11,424 nucleotides of DNA from Amphritea sp. (GTDB lineage Bacteria; Pseudomonadota; Gammaproteobacteria; Pseudomonadales; Nitrincolaceae), in contig JAIBDA010000033.1 in assembly GCA_024679635.1 (NCBI GenBank), forward strand, positions 1 to 11,424, in the 5' to 3' direction. Within the stretch, counting starts at the first letter, position 1. Each line of letters starts with the position of its first letter. Below are positions 1 to 6,927 of this stretch, piece after piece. The position numbers and the translations under genes were made by a program. The notes below the pieces were generated by a model, which was not told the DNA's origin, did no database searches, and worked only from the letters and a program-made list of their open reading frames with translations.

Positions 1-40
1 GAGTAGCTTCATGATAGACCTCGCCCATTAGAATTGAAGG

Positions 41-82
41 TGAGTGTTAATTCAGGACAATGAAACCCCGAATTAATACTCA
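41..82 (-). terminator. Stem-loop after catalase gene, possible terminator without U-tract
   Basis: TGAGTGTTAATTC (41-53) pairs with GAATTAATACTCA (70-82), 12 of 13 positions, starting 7 bp after the catalase stop codon. The loop (54-69) can add two G-C pairs. No T-run follows on the minus strand, so it is not a classic intrinsic terminator. It may be a 3'-end stabilising hairpin or only a local repeat. An 8-bp outer repeat (GAGTAGCT 1-8, AGCTACTC 87-94) nests around it. Confidence 0.35.
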
Positions 83-88
83 GGTTAG

Positions 89-1537
89 CTACTCAGCTAA
101 ATCCAGCGATATACCCAGCGCCTTCGCGACACCTGCGCCGTATGCCTGATCAGCTTTCAGGCAGTTGCTGATATGTCGTCTTTGGATCTCAATGGATGCC
201 CCCCCCACGGACCGGGCCGTATTCTCGAACAGCACTTGCTGTTGTTCTCGGTTCATCAGGCGGAACAGTGCGCCGGGTTGTGAATAGTAGTCATCATCTT
301 CCCGATGGTCCCAGCGTGACGCTGCACCTGATAATGACAATGGTGGTTCAGCGTACTCCGGTTGCTCTTGCCACTCGCGCTGGCTATTGGGTTCATAACC
401 AATAGTGCCACCGTAGTTATCATCAACCCGCATAGCGCCATCTCGGTGATAGCTATGTACCGGACAACGGGGTGCGTTAACCGGAATCTGATGATGGTTT
501 ACGCCCAGACGATAGCGTTGCGCATCTCCGTATGAGAATAGGCGCCCTTGCAACATTTTGTCTGGTGAGAAACTGATTCCCGGTACTACGCTAGCTGGAT
601 TGAATGCAGACTGTTCAACTTCAGCAAAGTAATTCGAAGGGTTACTATTAAGCTCCATCGTGCCGACTTCAATTAGAGGGTAATCAGCTTTTGGCCAGAC
701 CTTGGTTAAGTCGAATGGATTGAATAAGCTGTTTTCAGCTTGTTCTTCCGTCATCACCTGAATGCTCATGGTCCAGGAAGGGTAATCGCCATTTTCAATG
801 GACTCATATAAATCACGCTGGTGACTTTCTCTATCTCGACCGATCAGCTGTTCAGATTCTCCATCGGTAAGGTTTTTAATACCTTGATTGGAGCTGAAAT
901 GGAATTTGACCCATGTACGTTCATTGTTAGCGTTAATCATACTGAAAGTATGACTGCCAAATCCGTGCATCTGTCGATAGGATGCTGGGATGCCCCGGTC
1001 ACTCATCACGATAGTGACTTGATGTAAGGCTTCAGGAAGTAAAGTCCAGAAGTCCCAGTTATTTTGGGCGCTGCGCATATTAGTACGTGGGTCACGTTTG
1101 ACGGCGTGGTTCAGGTCGGGGAATTTAAGCGGATCACGCAAGAAGAATACCGGCGTATTATTGCCCACCAGATCCCAGTTTCCCTCTTCAGTGTAGAATT
1201 TCAACGCAAAACCACGAATATCTCGTTCTGCATCGGCAGCGCCACGTTCACCTGCAACGGTGGTAAAACGTGCGAACATTTCTGTTTGCTTACCGACCTC
1301 TGAAAAAATCTTAGCGTGGGAATATTCTGTAATATCGTTGGTAACGGTGAAGGTACCATAGGCGCCTGACCCCTTAGCGTGCATACGTCGCTCGGGTATA
1401 ACTTCGCGATCAAAGTGTGCCAGCTTTTCCAGAAACCAAACGTCCTGAAGTAATTGTGGTCCGCGAGGACCTGCGGTTTCTACGTTTTGGTTATCTGACA
1501 CTGGACAGCCGGATGCTGTTGTTAATTTCTTATTCAT
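89..1537 (-). CDS. katA: Haem catalase, small-subunit (clade 3-like) type
   Basis: Haem catalase converting two H2O2 to water and O2; 482 aa, the usual length of small-subunit catalases, and complete. It has no signal peptide, so it is expected in the cytoplasm. Visible motifs are the active-site segment [20 protein letters not shown] around catalytic His53, the distal Asn in WDLVGNNTP (about residue 126), and the proximal haem-ligand signature RLFSYGDAQ with Tyr336. The ATG at 1537 is chosen because AGGAG (1544-1548) sits 6 nt upstream. It is divergent from a diguanylate cyclase gene. A TATAAT lies about 63 bp upstream of the start, with an OxyR-type half-site next to it, suggesting peroxide control (inference). 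The family assignment is very secure. The symbol katA is conventional for this type, but the organism's own numbering of catalases cannot be known from here. Confidence 0.97.
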   Translation of the reverse strand: MNKKLTTASGCPVSDNQNVETAGPRGPQLLQDVWFLEKLAHFDREVIPERRMHAKGSGAYGTFTVTNDITEYSHAKIFSEVGKQTEMFARFTTVAGERGAADAERDIRGFALKFYTEEGNWDLVGNNTPVFFLRDPLKFPDLNHAVKRDPRTNMRSAQNNWDFWTLLPEALHQVTIVMSDRGIPASYRQMHGFGSHTFSMINANNERTWVKFHFSSNQGIKNLTDGESEQLIGRDRESHQRDLYESIENGDYPSWTMSIQVMTEEQAENSLFNPFDLTKVWPKADYPLIEVGTMELNSNPSNYFAEVEQSAFNPASVVPGISFSPDKMLQGRLFSYGDAQRYRLGVNHHQIPVNAPRCPVHSYHRDGAMRVDDNYGGTIGYEPNSQREWQEQPEYAEPPLSLSGAASRWDHREDDDYYSQPGALFRLMNREQQQVLFENTARSVGGASIEIQRRHISNCLKADQAYGAGVAKALGISLDLAE

Positions 1538-1595
1538 GCTCTTCTCCTGCTAGATGTCTACGCTTTTAGCTTAGGAGAATATTGAAATTAGGAAA

Positions 1596-1632
1596 ATTAA
1601 TTATAAGCATTGCTGCTATAGTTTTTTTCTAT
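1596..1632 (-). promoter_or_regulatory. OxyR-like binding site upstream of catalase
   Basis: A perfect ATAG-N7-CTAT element spans 1618-1632, in the place of the missing -35 box of the catalase promoter. The full OxyR pattern (ATAG-N7-CTAT-N7-ATAG-N7-CTAT) continues towards the gene with only 2 of 4 matches in each remaining tetramer (1607-1610 and 1596-1599), 12 of 16 in all. Catalase genes are classic OxyR targets. Because the second half is degenerate and overlaps the -10 box, the site is plausible but not proven. Confidence 0.35.
1600..1605 (-). promoter_or_regulatory. Candidate -10 box for the catalase gene
   Basis: Exact TATAAT on the minus strand, which would place transcription start near 1593 and leave a leader of about 55 nt. 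No recognisable TTGACA lies 16-18 bp upstream, where the sequence is A-rich. A missing -35 box is typical of activator-dependent promoters. This is a motif match only. Confidence 0.4.
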
Positions 1633-1644
1633 TTATTGAGGGTG

Positions 1645-1672
1645 TGATAATATCAAAAGCGCTCAGAGAGCG
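1645..1672. repeat. Two small palindromes in the catalase / diguanylate cyclase spacer
   Basis: TGATAATATCA (1645-1655) is an 11-nt palindrome, and CGCTCAGAGAGCG (1660-1672) forms a 5-bp stem with a 3-nt loop. They sit in the middle of the divergent spacer, upstream of both genes. They could be operator sites, but I recognise no regulator consensus. Confidence 0.25.
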
Positions 1673-1762
1673 TCATTAGCAGTGCGTGCTTCGACTCATC
1701 TGATTTAGACCTGAGATAAGGCATATCCTTTTTTATTGTGAGGGTATTGATAATTCGTATTA

Positions 1763-1790
1763 CAGACAGGCATGCCAGTCCGGGTATGAT
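1763..1790 (+). promoter_or_regulatory. Weak candidate promoter for the PAS-GGDEF gene
   Basis: CAGACA (1763-1768), 16 bp, then TATGAT (1785-1790). The -10 matches 5 of 6 bases and the -35 matches 4 of 6. Transcription would start near 1797, leaving a leader of about 40 nt that contains the AAGGGAG ribosome-binding site (1826-1832). This is a pattern match only. Confidence 0.25.
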
Positions 1791-1835
1791 ACGAACATTA
1801 AAAATGATGAAGACCTTCTTAATAAAAGGGAGTTT

Positions 1836-2855
1836 ATGTCAATTATTGATTTCAAAATGAGACAAGACCTACTGTGGTTCTCTGAAAAACAAAGCACCGC
1901 GTGGATTGAGCACTCGCCAGTGTGCACAAAAATAGTGGACTTAGATTTTAATCTACAATATATGAGTTCTGCGGGTATTAATGGTCTTGGTATTGATGAC
2001 ATTACAGAGTATTACGGAAAACCATATCCTCTAGGCTTCTATCCTCAACTATTTCGTGACGAAATGACTAAAAGTTTGATTAAGGCACGGGATGCAGGTG
2101 AGGTCGTAGTACATGAAGACGCGGTGGTAGACATCGAAGGGAATGTAATGTGGTTCCACTCAACCATCGTTCCGGTTAATGACCATAACGATCATAACGA
2201 TCAAATTGATTATTTCATGATCGTATCTGTGGATATTACTGAGCAAAAGCAAGTAAATATAGGAATACAGGAGCTGAACCACGAGCTTGAGTCTAGGGTT
2301 AAAAATCGCACACTGGAGTTAGAAAAAGCACTCGAAGAGTTACTGATCATCAGTGAAACAGACAGTTTAACTACGATAGCAAATCGCTATGTCTATGAAA
2401 GGCGTCTGAAAGAGAATGTGGCGACTGCCAAACGCAATAGAGAACATCTATCACTTTTGATGATTGATATAGATTGTTTTAAAAAATACAACGACAAGTA
2501 TGGACATGGCTTTGGCGATATTGTGCTCACCAGTATTGCGCAAACGATAAAAGGCTCTCTGCTGAGAGAAACCGATCTTGCTGCACGCTTCGGTGGCGAG
2601 GAATTTGTCGTATTATTACCCTCAACAGAGGGCCACGCTGCATTAGCCGTCGCAGAAAGAATTAGAATGAATGTCAGATCATTAGAGATTAAGCATGATG
2701 TTTTAGATGCAGCGAGTGCCATAACGGTAAGCATTGGAGTTGCATCGTTGAAAGCTGAAACGCTTAATGAAACGGATCTACTCAAACAAGCAGATATAGC
2801 GCTTTATATGGCTAAGAAAAAGGGTAGGAACTGCTGCAAAGTGTTCAATACTTAA
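1836..2855 (+). CDS. Soluble PAS-GGDEF diguanylate cyclase
   Basis: Predicted diguanylate cyclase making cyclic di-GMP from two GTP; 339 aa with no membrane segment or signal peptide. An N-terminal PAS domain (about 18-138, ending in the PAC-like DITEQKQ) is joined by a heptad-rich helix (about 144-172) to a GGDEF domain (about 173-336). The active site reads GGEEF (253-257). The metal and guanine positions seen in PleD are present as Asp211, Asn219 and Asp228. The inhibitory I-site RETD (244-247) lies exactly five residues before GGEEF, so product inhibition is expected. AAGGGAG lies 3 nt before the ATG, a slightly short spacing. By eye the gene is AT-richer than gshA or pyk. It stands alone, divergent from catalase. 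The PAS ligand is unknown, and no EAL domain is attached. Confidence 0.92.
   Translation: MSIIDFKMRQDLLWFSEKQSTAWIEHSPVCTKIVDLDFNLQYMSSAGINGLGIDDITEYYGKPYPLGFYPQLFRDEMTKSLIKARDAGEVVVHEDAVVDIEGNVMWFHSTIVPVNDHNDHNDQIDYFMIVSVDITEQKQVNIGIQELNHELESRVKNRTLELEKALEELLIISETDSLTTIANRYVYERRLKENVATAKRNREHLSLLMIDIDCFKKYNDKYGHGFGDIVLTSIAQTIKGSLLRETDLAARFGGEEFVVLLPSTEGHAALAVAERIRMNVRSLEIKHDVLDAASAITVSIGVASLKAETLNETDLLKQADIALYMAKKKGRNCCKVFNT
2185..2202 (+). repeat. 9-bp tandem duplication inside the PAS coding region
   Basis: ATAACGATC occurs twice in direct tandem (2185-2193 and 2194-2202), keeping the reading frame and giving the protein segment DHNDHND (residues 116-122), within a loop near the end of the PAS domain. 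This looks like a replication-slippage insertion of three residues. Confidence 0.7.
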
Positions 2856-2863
2856 TTCGGCAT

Positions 2864-2912
2864 GATTCTAGAATCGGATTGCAGTTTTTCTCAGAAAAGT
2901 TGCTGTAATCCA
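2864..2912 (+). terminator. Palindrome and hairpin after the GGDEF gene
   Basis: GATTCTAGAATC (2864-2875) is a perfect 12-bp palindrome 8 bp after the stop codon. Directly after it, GGATTGCAG pairs with CTGTAATCC (8 Watson-Crick pairs plus one G-U) around a loop with internal TTTT/AAAA pairing. Neither is followed by a T-run, so intrinsic termination is uncertain. A role at the transcript 3' end is the simplest reading. Confidence 0.35.
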
Positions 2913-3131
2913 GACCTGGCCTGATATCCGGTTTCGGCTTTATTGAGGGGACAGAAGCGTTTTATCTCTGTGAATCTGAATGCTGTTTCTGGATCGAAAG
3001 CAGTAATGTAAAAGTCATTACAAATAAGTTCCGCCTCGCCGCTTTTTCGAGCAAGCGAAGCGCCTAGTTTTTAGCAAGTAGCACTCTTTTCGGCTGTTTC
3101 GCCTATTAACAACTAAGGCGTTAGTCATCAC
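2913..3131. other. Gene-free region with small inverted repeats
   Basis: No convincing coding sequence. It contains GTAATG-N7-CATTAC (3003-3021) and an imperfect inverted repeat of CGCCTAGTT (3061-3069) with AACTAAGGCG (3111-3120, one extra base). It lies between the 3' ends of two convergent genes, so it probably holds 3'-end structures. No canonical hairpin plus T-run is present on either strand. Confidence 0.4.
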
Positions 3132-4112
3132 TTACTTCAGCTCGTTAATGATTCCGTTCGAGCCAATCGCATAATAAACCCCATTGCCAAAGCCAACTGA
3201 ATAAACACCGGTGCTGGTGGGGCCGTAGGGATCGCGCTTATGAATTTCCCAGTTGCGTAACATCTCACCGCTGCTGGTGTCCCATAGCTGGACTGAACCT
3301 GAAGCGGTGCCGGTGAGAAGTTGGCTGCTATCCGGTGAGAAGCGGGCTGAGAGAAAGCTCAGGCGTCTTGCGAATAGATCGCGGTTATCGGATAGGGTAT
3401 GCAATACCTGGCCGTCCTGAGTGTTCCAAATGAGCGCTCGATCAAGGCTACCTGAACTGAACGCAAGTTGTTTGTTGGGTGAGAGTGCGACGGTGTCGAC
3501 GATATTGCCCAGTTTCAGGCTGTGGATAACTTTGTTATTTTGAACGTCCCAGAGCTGCGCGTTGTAGTCGTCATCTCCGGTGAGGGCCAGAAGTGCATCT
3601 TCGCTTAGGTCGACAGACTTTACCCGGGCACTGTGGCGGAAAGTTTGCTTAACACCACCTCGTTTGACGTCGAAGTATACGGCGGTATGATCCGCCAGTC
3701 CCAGCAGTGCATAACTACCATTCGGCGAGAGGTCCATGGCTAGAATTTCAGCCGGTGAACTCCAGAATCCTTCTGGCTGGCCATTACTCAGGTTCCAAAG
3801 TACCAGGTCTTGTTGATTGGCTGTTGCGGCGTAGAGTTCGTCAGGAGAGAACGCGCTGGCGGCGATAAGGCTGAAGTCTCCGGCTCGATGGTTCCAGTTA
3901 TATAGTCGCTCATGATCGGCCAGGCTCCACAGGCTGCCGCCATGGTTAAATGAGCCGATAGTGGCGTAGCGGGCCGAGGGGGAAATAGATGCTGAATATG
4001 CGCCTTGCAGGGCATACTCTACATGCTTAGCCGGTTTATCACCTCCGCTACAGCCAGTGAGGACGACGGTGGTTAAAAGTGCGCAACCAAAAGCGCCCAG
4101 CTTGTTGTTCAT
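3132..4112 (-). CDS. WD40-repeat beta-propeller lipoprotein
   Basis: 326 aa. It starts with a lipoprotein signal peptide ending in the lipobox LTGC (Cys21). Ser follows the Cys rather than Asp, so by the Lol sorting rule outer-membrane anchoring facing the periplasm is expected (inference). The rest is about seven WD-like units, with strands ending in LWSL, LWNL, YFDV, LWDV, IWNT, LWDT and INEL and inner strands reading like AFSPD, DLSPN, ALSPN and RFSPD. This predicts a seven-bladed propeller, usually a protein-binding scaffold. The ATG at 4112 is chosen because AGGGA lies 6 nt upstream and the lipobox then falls at the right distance; a longer reading from 4190 would overlap rsd. It lies 46 bp downstream of rsd on the same strand, so the two are probably co-transcribed. 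The specific function is unknown. Confidence 0.88.
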   Translation of the reverse strand: MNNKLGAFGCALLTTVVLTGCSGGDKPAKHVEYALQGAYSASISPSARYATIGSFNHGGSLWSLADHERLYNWNHRAGDFSLIAASAFSPDELYAATANQQDLVLWNLSNGQPEGFWSSPAEILAMDLSPNGSYALLGLADHTAVYFDVKRGGVKQTFRHSARVKSVDLSEDALLALTGDDDYNAQLWDVQNNKVIHSLKLGNIVDTVALSPNKQLAFSSGSLDRALIWNTQDGQVLHTLSDNRDLFARRLSFLSARFSPDSSQLLTGTASGSVQLWDTSSGEMLRNWEIHKRDPYGPTSTGVYSVGFGNGVYYAIGSNGIINELK

Positions 4113-4158
4113 AGCGTTTCCCTGCAATCTATATAGGCGTTTTGGCAAAAGCGTTCTA

Positions 4159-4641
4159 TTAGACCTGTGCTTCAGTGAACACCTGCTCACGATGCGCGGT
4201 ATGCAGCACTTCGATCATCTTATCTTCGAGAGCAAAGCGCTCTTCCAGAGACTCGCCTAATGTGGAGAGCTGGCAGGTTAGTTCATGCATCTCCTGCAGT
4301 GTCTGGCCCTCAAAGGTCGAGTAGAGGTCATTGAAGTCCAGCGCCGCATCGGTACTGGTTTGAATGCGGGGGAATAGTTCCTGCGCTTTTTCCAGGCTGC
4401 CATCGTTGAATTCACTGCCTTCTTTCAACAGCTGTTCATACACTTCAAAGTGACCGGATGATATATAGTCCATCATCAGCTGAGAGAATTCCAGAATGCG
4501 TTCTTTCAGGGCCTCATCGACATTCTGTTGTGGCAGCGCGACAAAGGTGCTGATCAGTTTCTGACGTTCTTCAAGCCAGCTATCTATTATATCGCTGACA
4601 CCTCCCCAGCGTTCCTGGGCGTTTCGGCATTTTTCTAGCAT
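4159..4641 (-). CDS. rsd: Rsd/AlgQ family anti-sigma-70 regulator
   Basis: 160 aa, the family's usual size. Rsd (AlgQ in Pseudomonas) is a cytoplasmic helical-bundle protein that binds region 4 of the housekeeping sigma factor RpoD, favouring alternative sigma factors in stationary phase. Sequence support is the N-terminal ERW...IDSWLEERQKLI (10-30), the central DYISSGHFEVYEQLL (58-72) and the C-terminal LGESLEERFALEDKMIEVL (128-146), all recognisably like E. coli Rsd. The ATG at 4641 is supported by a perfect AAGGAGG (4648-4654) with 6-nt spacing, the best ribosome-binding site in the window, suggesting efficient translation. It is divergent from the FliL-like gene and followed by the WD40 lipoprotein gene. 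A TATAAT at 4655-4660 touches the ribosome-binding site and is too close to act as its promoter. Assignment is confident. Confidence 0.93.
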   Translation of the reverse strand: MLEKCRNAQERWGGVSDIIDSWLEERQKLISTFVALPQQNVDEALKERILEFSQLMMDYISSGHFEVYEQLLKEGSEFNDGSLEKAQELFPRIQTSTDAALDFNDLYSTFEGQTLQEMHELTCQLSTLGESLEERFALEDKMIEVLHTAHREQVFTEAQV

Positions 4642-4647
4642 AGCTGG

Positions 4648-4654
4648 CCTCCTT
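4648..4654 (-). promoter_or_regulatory. Perfect ribosome-binding site of rsd
   Basis: AAGGAGG, fully complementary to the 16S rRNA 3' end, with a 6-nt spacer to the ATG at 4641. It fixes the rsd start. Confidence 0.85.
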
Positions 4655-4795
4655 ATTATAAAAACAGTACTCGCGACTACTTGTTCTCAATACTAATCCT
4701 ATCGTTGTGAACTAGGCAATAGCAGAAGTACTTTCCTTTGAGGTTACTCAAAGTTAGATGAGGGACACTGATATTTTTTCTCAGAAATGGTACAA

Positions 4796-4811
4796 ATAGA
4801 GCTAACTCTAT
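4796..4811. repeat. ATAGAG-CTAA-CTCTAT inverted repeat in the rsd / fliL-like spacer
   Basis: A perfect 6-bp inverted repeat with a 4-nt centre, about 60 bp before the FliL-like start. It could be an operator or leader hairpin. It resembles an OxyR half-site but has the wrong spacing (8 between ATAG and CTAT). No regulator is assigned. Confidence 0.25.
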
Positions 4812-4857
4812 GATTAATTCGTTGTTTTGAGATTGAATGCATCTCTTCAACCCGGTT

Positions 4858-4863
4858 AGGAAG
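4858..4863 (+). promoter_or_regulatory. Ribosome-binding site selecting the FliL-like start
   Basis: AGGAAG, 6 nt before the ATG at 4870. The upstream in-frame ATG at 4837 has no comparable sequence, so translation probably begins at 4870. Confidence 0.6.
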
Positions 4864-4869
4864 CTTAAT

Positions 4870-5277
4870 ATGTTGAAACGTTTATTGTTGATGGTGTTTC
4901 TGGGAGCGCTGTTACAGCCTGCCTGGGCAGCAGATGAGCCTGTAGAAGGCGCTGAAGATGACTATGTAAACTATATTGAGCTGAAGCCCTTTGTGTCTAA
5001 TTTTGTCAGCCCGGGTAAACTGCGGTTTTTGAAATGTGAGATTACCATTGAGGTGACCAGTCCGGCAGCGCATCATGCGGTGAACTATCATAAACCCGAG
5101 GTTCGGCATGAAATTTTGATGCTGCTGAGTTCGAAAGAAGAAGATCAGCTTAAGACGGTTGATGCCCAGCATGTTCTGGCTCAGGAGGCGCTTGATAAGG
5201 TGCAGAAGGTGCTGCTAGCGGAAGAAGGCGAGGCATTTGTAGCGGACCTGTTTTTTACCAGTTTCGTATTGCAGTAA
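4870..5277 (+). CDS. FliL-family protein with an export signal
   Basis: 135 aa. The body matches the flagellar basal-body-associated FliL family: YIELKPFVSNFVSP (35-48), LRFLKCEITIEV (51-62), a HKPEVRHEILMLLSSK segment (74-89) and the C-terminal VADLFFTSFVLQ (124-135). FliL sits at the stator-rotor region and supports torque or stator function. This protein starts with a short Sec-type signal (MLKRLL, hydrophobic core, PAWA) with likely cleavage after Ala20, rather than the longer cytoplasmic tail and retained anchor of classic FliL. The ATG at 4870 is preferred over one at 4837 because AGGAAG (4858-4863) lies 6 nt upstream and the signal peptide then starts normally. No other flagellar gene is nearby, so it is an orphan paralogue of uncertain role. 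It ends at a strong terminator. Confidence 0.82.
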   Translation: MLKRLLLMVFLGALLQPAWAADEPVEGAEDDYVNYIELKPFVSNFVSPGKLRFLKCEITIEVTSPAAHHAVNYHKPEVRHEILMLLSSKEEDQLKTVDAQHVLAQEALDKVQKVLLAEEGEAFVADLFFTSFVLQ

Positions 5278-5286
5278 GTTGAAATT

Positions 5287-5316
5287 AAAAAAAGCCCGCA
5301 TAGCGGGCTTTTTTTT
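5287..5316. terminator. Bidirectional intrinsic terminator between fliL-like and gshA
   Basis: AAAGCCCGC (5291-5299), 3-nt loop ATA, GCGGGCTTT (5303-5311), flanked by seven A on the left and eight T on the right. The stem is perfect. Because both sides carry the required run, it can end the plus-strand FliL-like transcript (stop codon at 5277) and the minus-strand gshA transcript (stop codon at 5334). This is the clearest terminator in the window. Confidence 0.95.
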
Positions 5317-5333
5317 GTTTTTTTATAAATGAC

Positions 5334-6899
5334 TTATTGGGCGAGATAGTCCGCCAGATAATCATCAAATCCCTGAGTATCACCCATTTCTATTTGAGCC
5401 TGCTCATCCCTGGAGCTAACGGTTAGCTTGTCCAGATAATCCTGCTGCTCTGTACTTAAGCCTATACCGGTGATGCTCTCCCGATGCTTTCGACTTTGTT
5501 GCAAGGTGAATGCTTCATAGCCGAGTCCGGATGTTTGCATCGCCTCCAGTATCTGCGCGGAGGGCGTTAGTTGCGGATTATCAAGTTTCGCTTGTTGTGC
5601 GGTAACGGCTTCTGAGTAGCGGGTGTCGCCGGCTATCTCATCCAGAACAGCCGCTGTTTCACGGATATCATTCAGAATCTGTCCGCCCCATTCAGGCACA
5701 CTTAATTGCTGATCATTGCGGGTCAGTGTAAGGCCGGGCTCACGCCCCCTGTTTACGATCAGGTTATTGTTCTGATCAATCAGGTCGCATTCCTTATCGG
5801 AGACTTCGCCAGGGTCTGATAGCAAGCATGTCACCAGGAATGCATCGAGGAAGTTAGACTGTTGCTGATCGATGCCCAGCGGTAGCAGTGGATTGATATC
5901 GGTATTACGTACTTCGATATACTCCACGCCCCGCTCACTGAGAGCGTGTATCGGTTTTTCTCCCGATAGGGCTACCCGCTTAGGGCGAATATCGCTGTAG
6001 TATTCATTTTCGATCTGCAGCACACAGTTATTCAGCTGTTTATAGCCCTGGTCTGTCTTGACCCCGAGCTGCTCGTAAGCAGGGTAAGGGGTGTTGATTG
6101 CGAGAGTCAGGGTGTGGATATAGGTCTCCAGATGATTGAAACAGATATTCAGATCGGCCTGCGCCTTGTTAGAATATCCCAAGTCACTCATACGCAGCGA
6201 GGTTGCATAAGGGCGATAGAGTGTCTTTTCATCCCAGGATTCCAGGTCGTGGCTCTGGCCGCACATGAAACTAGAGGAGAGCGCTGGAGACGCACCAAAT
6301 AGATAAAGTAGTAACCATGATGAGCGGCGGAAGTTACGGATGAGTGTGAAATAGCCGGACGAACGGAATTGTTGCAGGCTGTCCTGGCTGCCTTGCAGTT
6401 CACGCAAGACTGGCCAAAGGGTTTCTGGCAGCGAGAAGTTGTAGTGAATGCCCGCTATTGCCTGCATCATCTTGCCGTAACGATGCTCCAGGCCTACGCG
6501 ATAAATATATTTCAGTCGTCCGACATTGGAACTGCCAAAACGAGCGATCTGTATCGCGTCTTCATCCTTAATTCTACAAGGCATGCTAGCCGCCCAAAGC
6601 TCCTCTTCTCCTAGCTGCTGGTAGGTATAGCAGTGAAGTTGTTGGAGGAAACTCAATGCATCCCCGGATTCTTTGAATGCGGGGGTAATAAATTCTAGCA
6701 GTGCTTCCGAGTAGTCGGTGGTGATGTGGCTATGAGTCAGTGCAGAGCCCAGAGTCGTAGGGTGTCCGGTCTGACTGATGGAACACTGAGTGTCGACTCG
6801 CAGGCCTTCCTTCTCTATACCGTGAAGGATGCCGTCGAGCGCCAGAATCTGGCCATTCTCAGTAAGTAATTTCAGATTCTGTTTCAGTGCCTCAGACAC
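5334..6899 (-). CDS. gshA: Glutamate-cysteine ligase (gamma-glutamylcysteine synthetase)
   Basis: ATP-dependent ligase joining glutamate and cysteine, the first and rate-limiting step of glutathione synthesis, in the cytoplasm. At 521 aa it matches the gammaproteobacterial GshA length (E. coli 518). Recognisable segments are GIEKEGLRV (27-35), LGSALTHSHITTDYSEALLEFITP (50-73), the YLFGASPALSSSF stretch (199-211), RPYATSLRMSDLGYSNKAQ (229-247), IRPKR (304-308) and YIEVRNTDINP (327-337). The start is GTG at 6899, giving the MSEALKQ N-terminus; AAGG (revcomp 6909-6912) is about 9 nt upstream, a modest site. It is monocistronic as far as visible: its own likely promoter is at 6933, pyk lies upstream beyond several hairpins, and a strong terminator lies downstream. 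gshB is not in the window. Confidence 0.97.
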   Translation of the reverse strand: MSEALKQNLKLLTENGQILALDGILHGIEKEGLRVDTQCSISQTGHPTTLGSALTHSHITTDYSEALLEFITPAFKESGDALSFLQQLHCYTYQQLGEEELWAASMPCRIKDEDAIQIARFGSSNVGRLKYIYRVGLEHRYGKMMQAIAGIHYNFSLPETLWPVLRELQGSQDSLQQFRSSGYFTLIRNFRRSSWLLLYLFGASPALSSSFMCGQSHDLESWDEKTLYRPYATSLRMSDLGYSNKAQADLNICFNHLETYIHTLTLAINTPYPAYEQLGVKTDQGYKQLNNCVLQIENEYYSDIRPKRVALSGEKPIHALSERGVEYIEVRNTDINPLLPLGIDQQQSNFLDAFLVTCLLSDPGEVSDKECDLIDQNNNLIVNRGREPGLTLTRNDQQLSVPEWGGQILNDIRETAAVLDEIAGDTRYSEAVTAQQAKLDNPQLTPSAQILEAMQTSGLGYEAFTLQQSRKHRESITGIGLSTEQQDYLDKLTVSSRDEQAQIEMGDTQGFDDYLADYLAQ

Positions 6900-6927
6900 G
6901 TCGGGATACCTTTACCAGAGAAAAAGA

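Noticed and set aside
3061..3126. Sequence ending AACTAAGGCGTTAG resembling the 3' end of an integron attC site
   Set aside because: The core reads GTTAGTC and does not fit GTTRRRY at the sixth base. No complementary RYYYAAC lies at the expected place upstream, and neither an integrase nor a cassette-like gene array is present.
4113..4190. Longer start of the WD40 protein at 4190
   Set aside because: It would overlap the end of rsd, places a basic non-signal stretch before the lipoprotein signal, and lacks a ribosome-binding site; ATG 4112 has AGGGA at good spacing.
4655..4660. TATAAT on the minus strand directly before rsd
   Set aside because: It abuts the ribosome-binding site, so transcription would start inside or after AAGGAGG and the message would lack it.
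4837..4869. Earlier ATG of the FliL-like gene at 4837
   Set aside because: It has no clear ribosome-binding site and would add 11 residues before an otherwise normal signal peptide.
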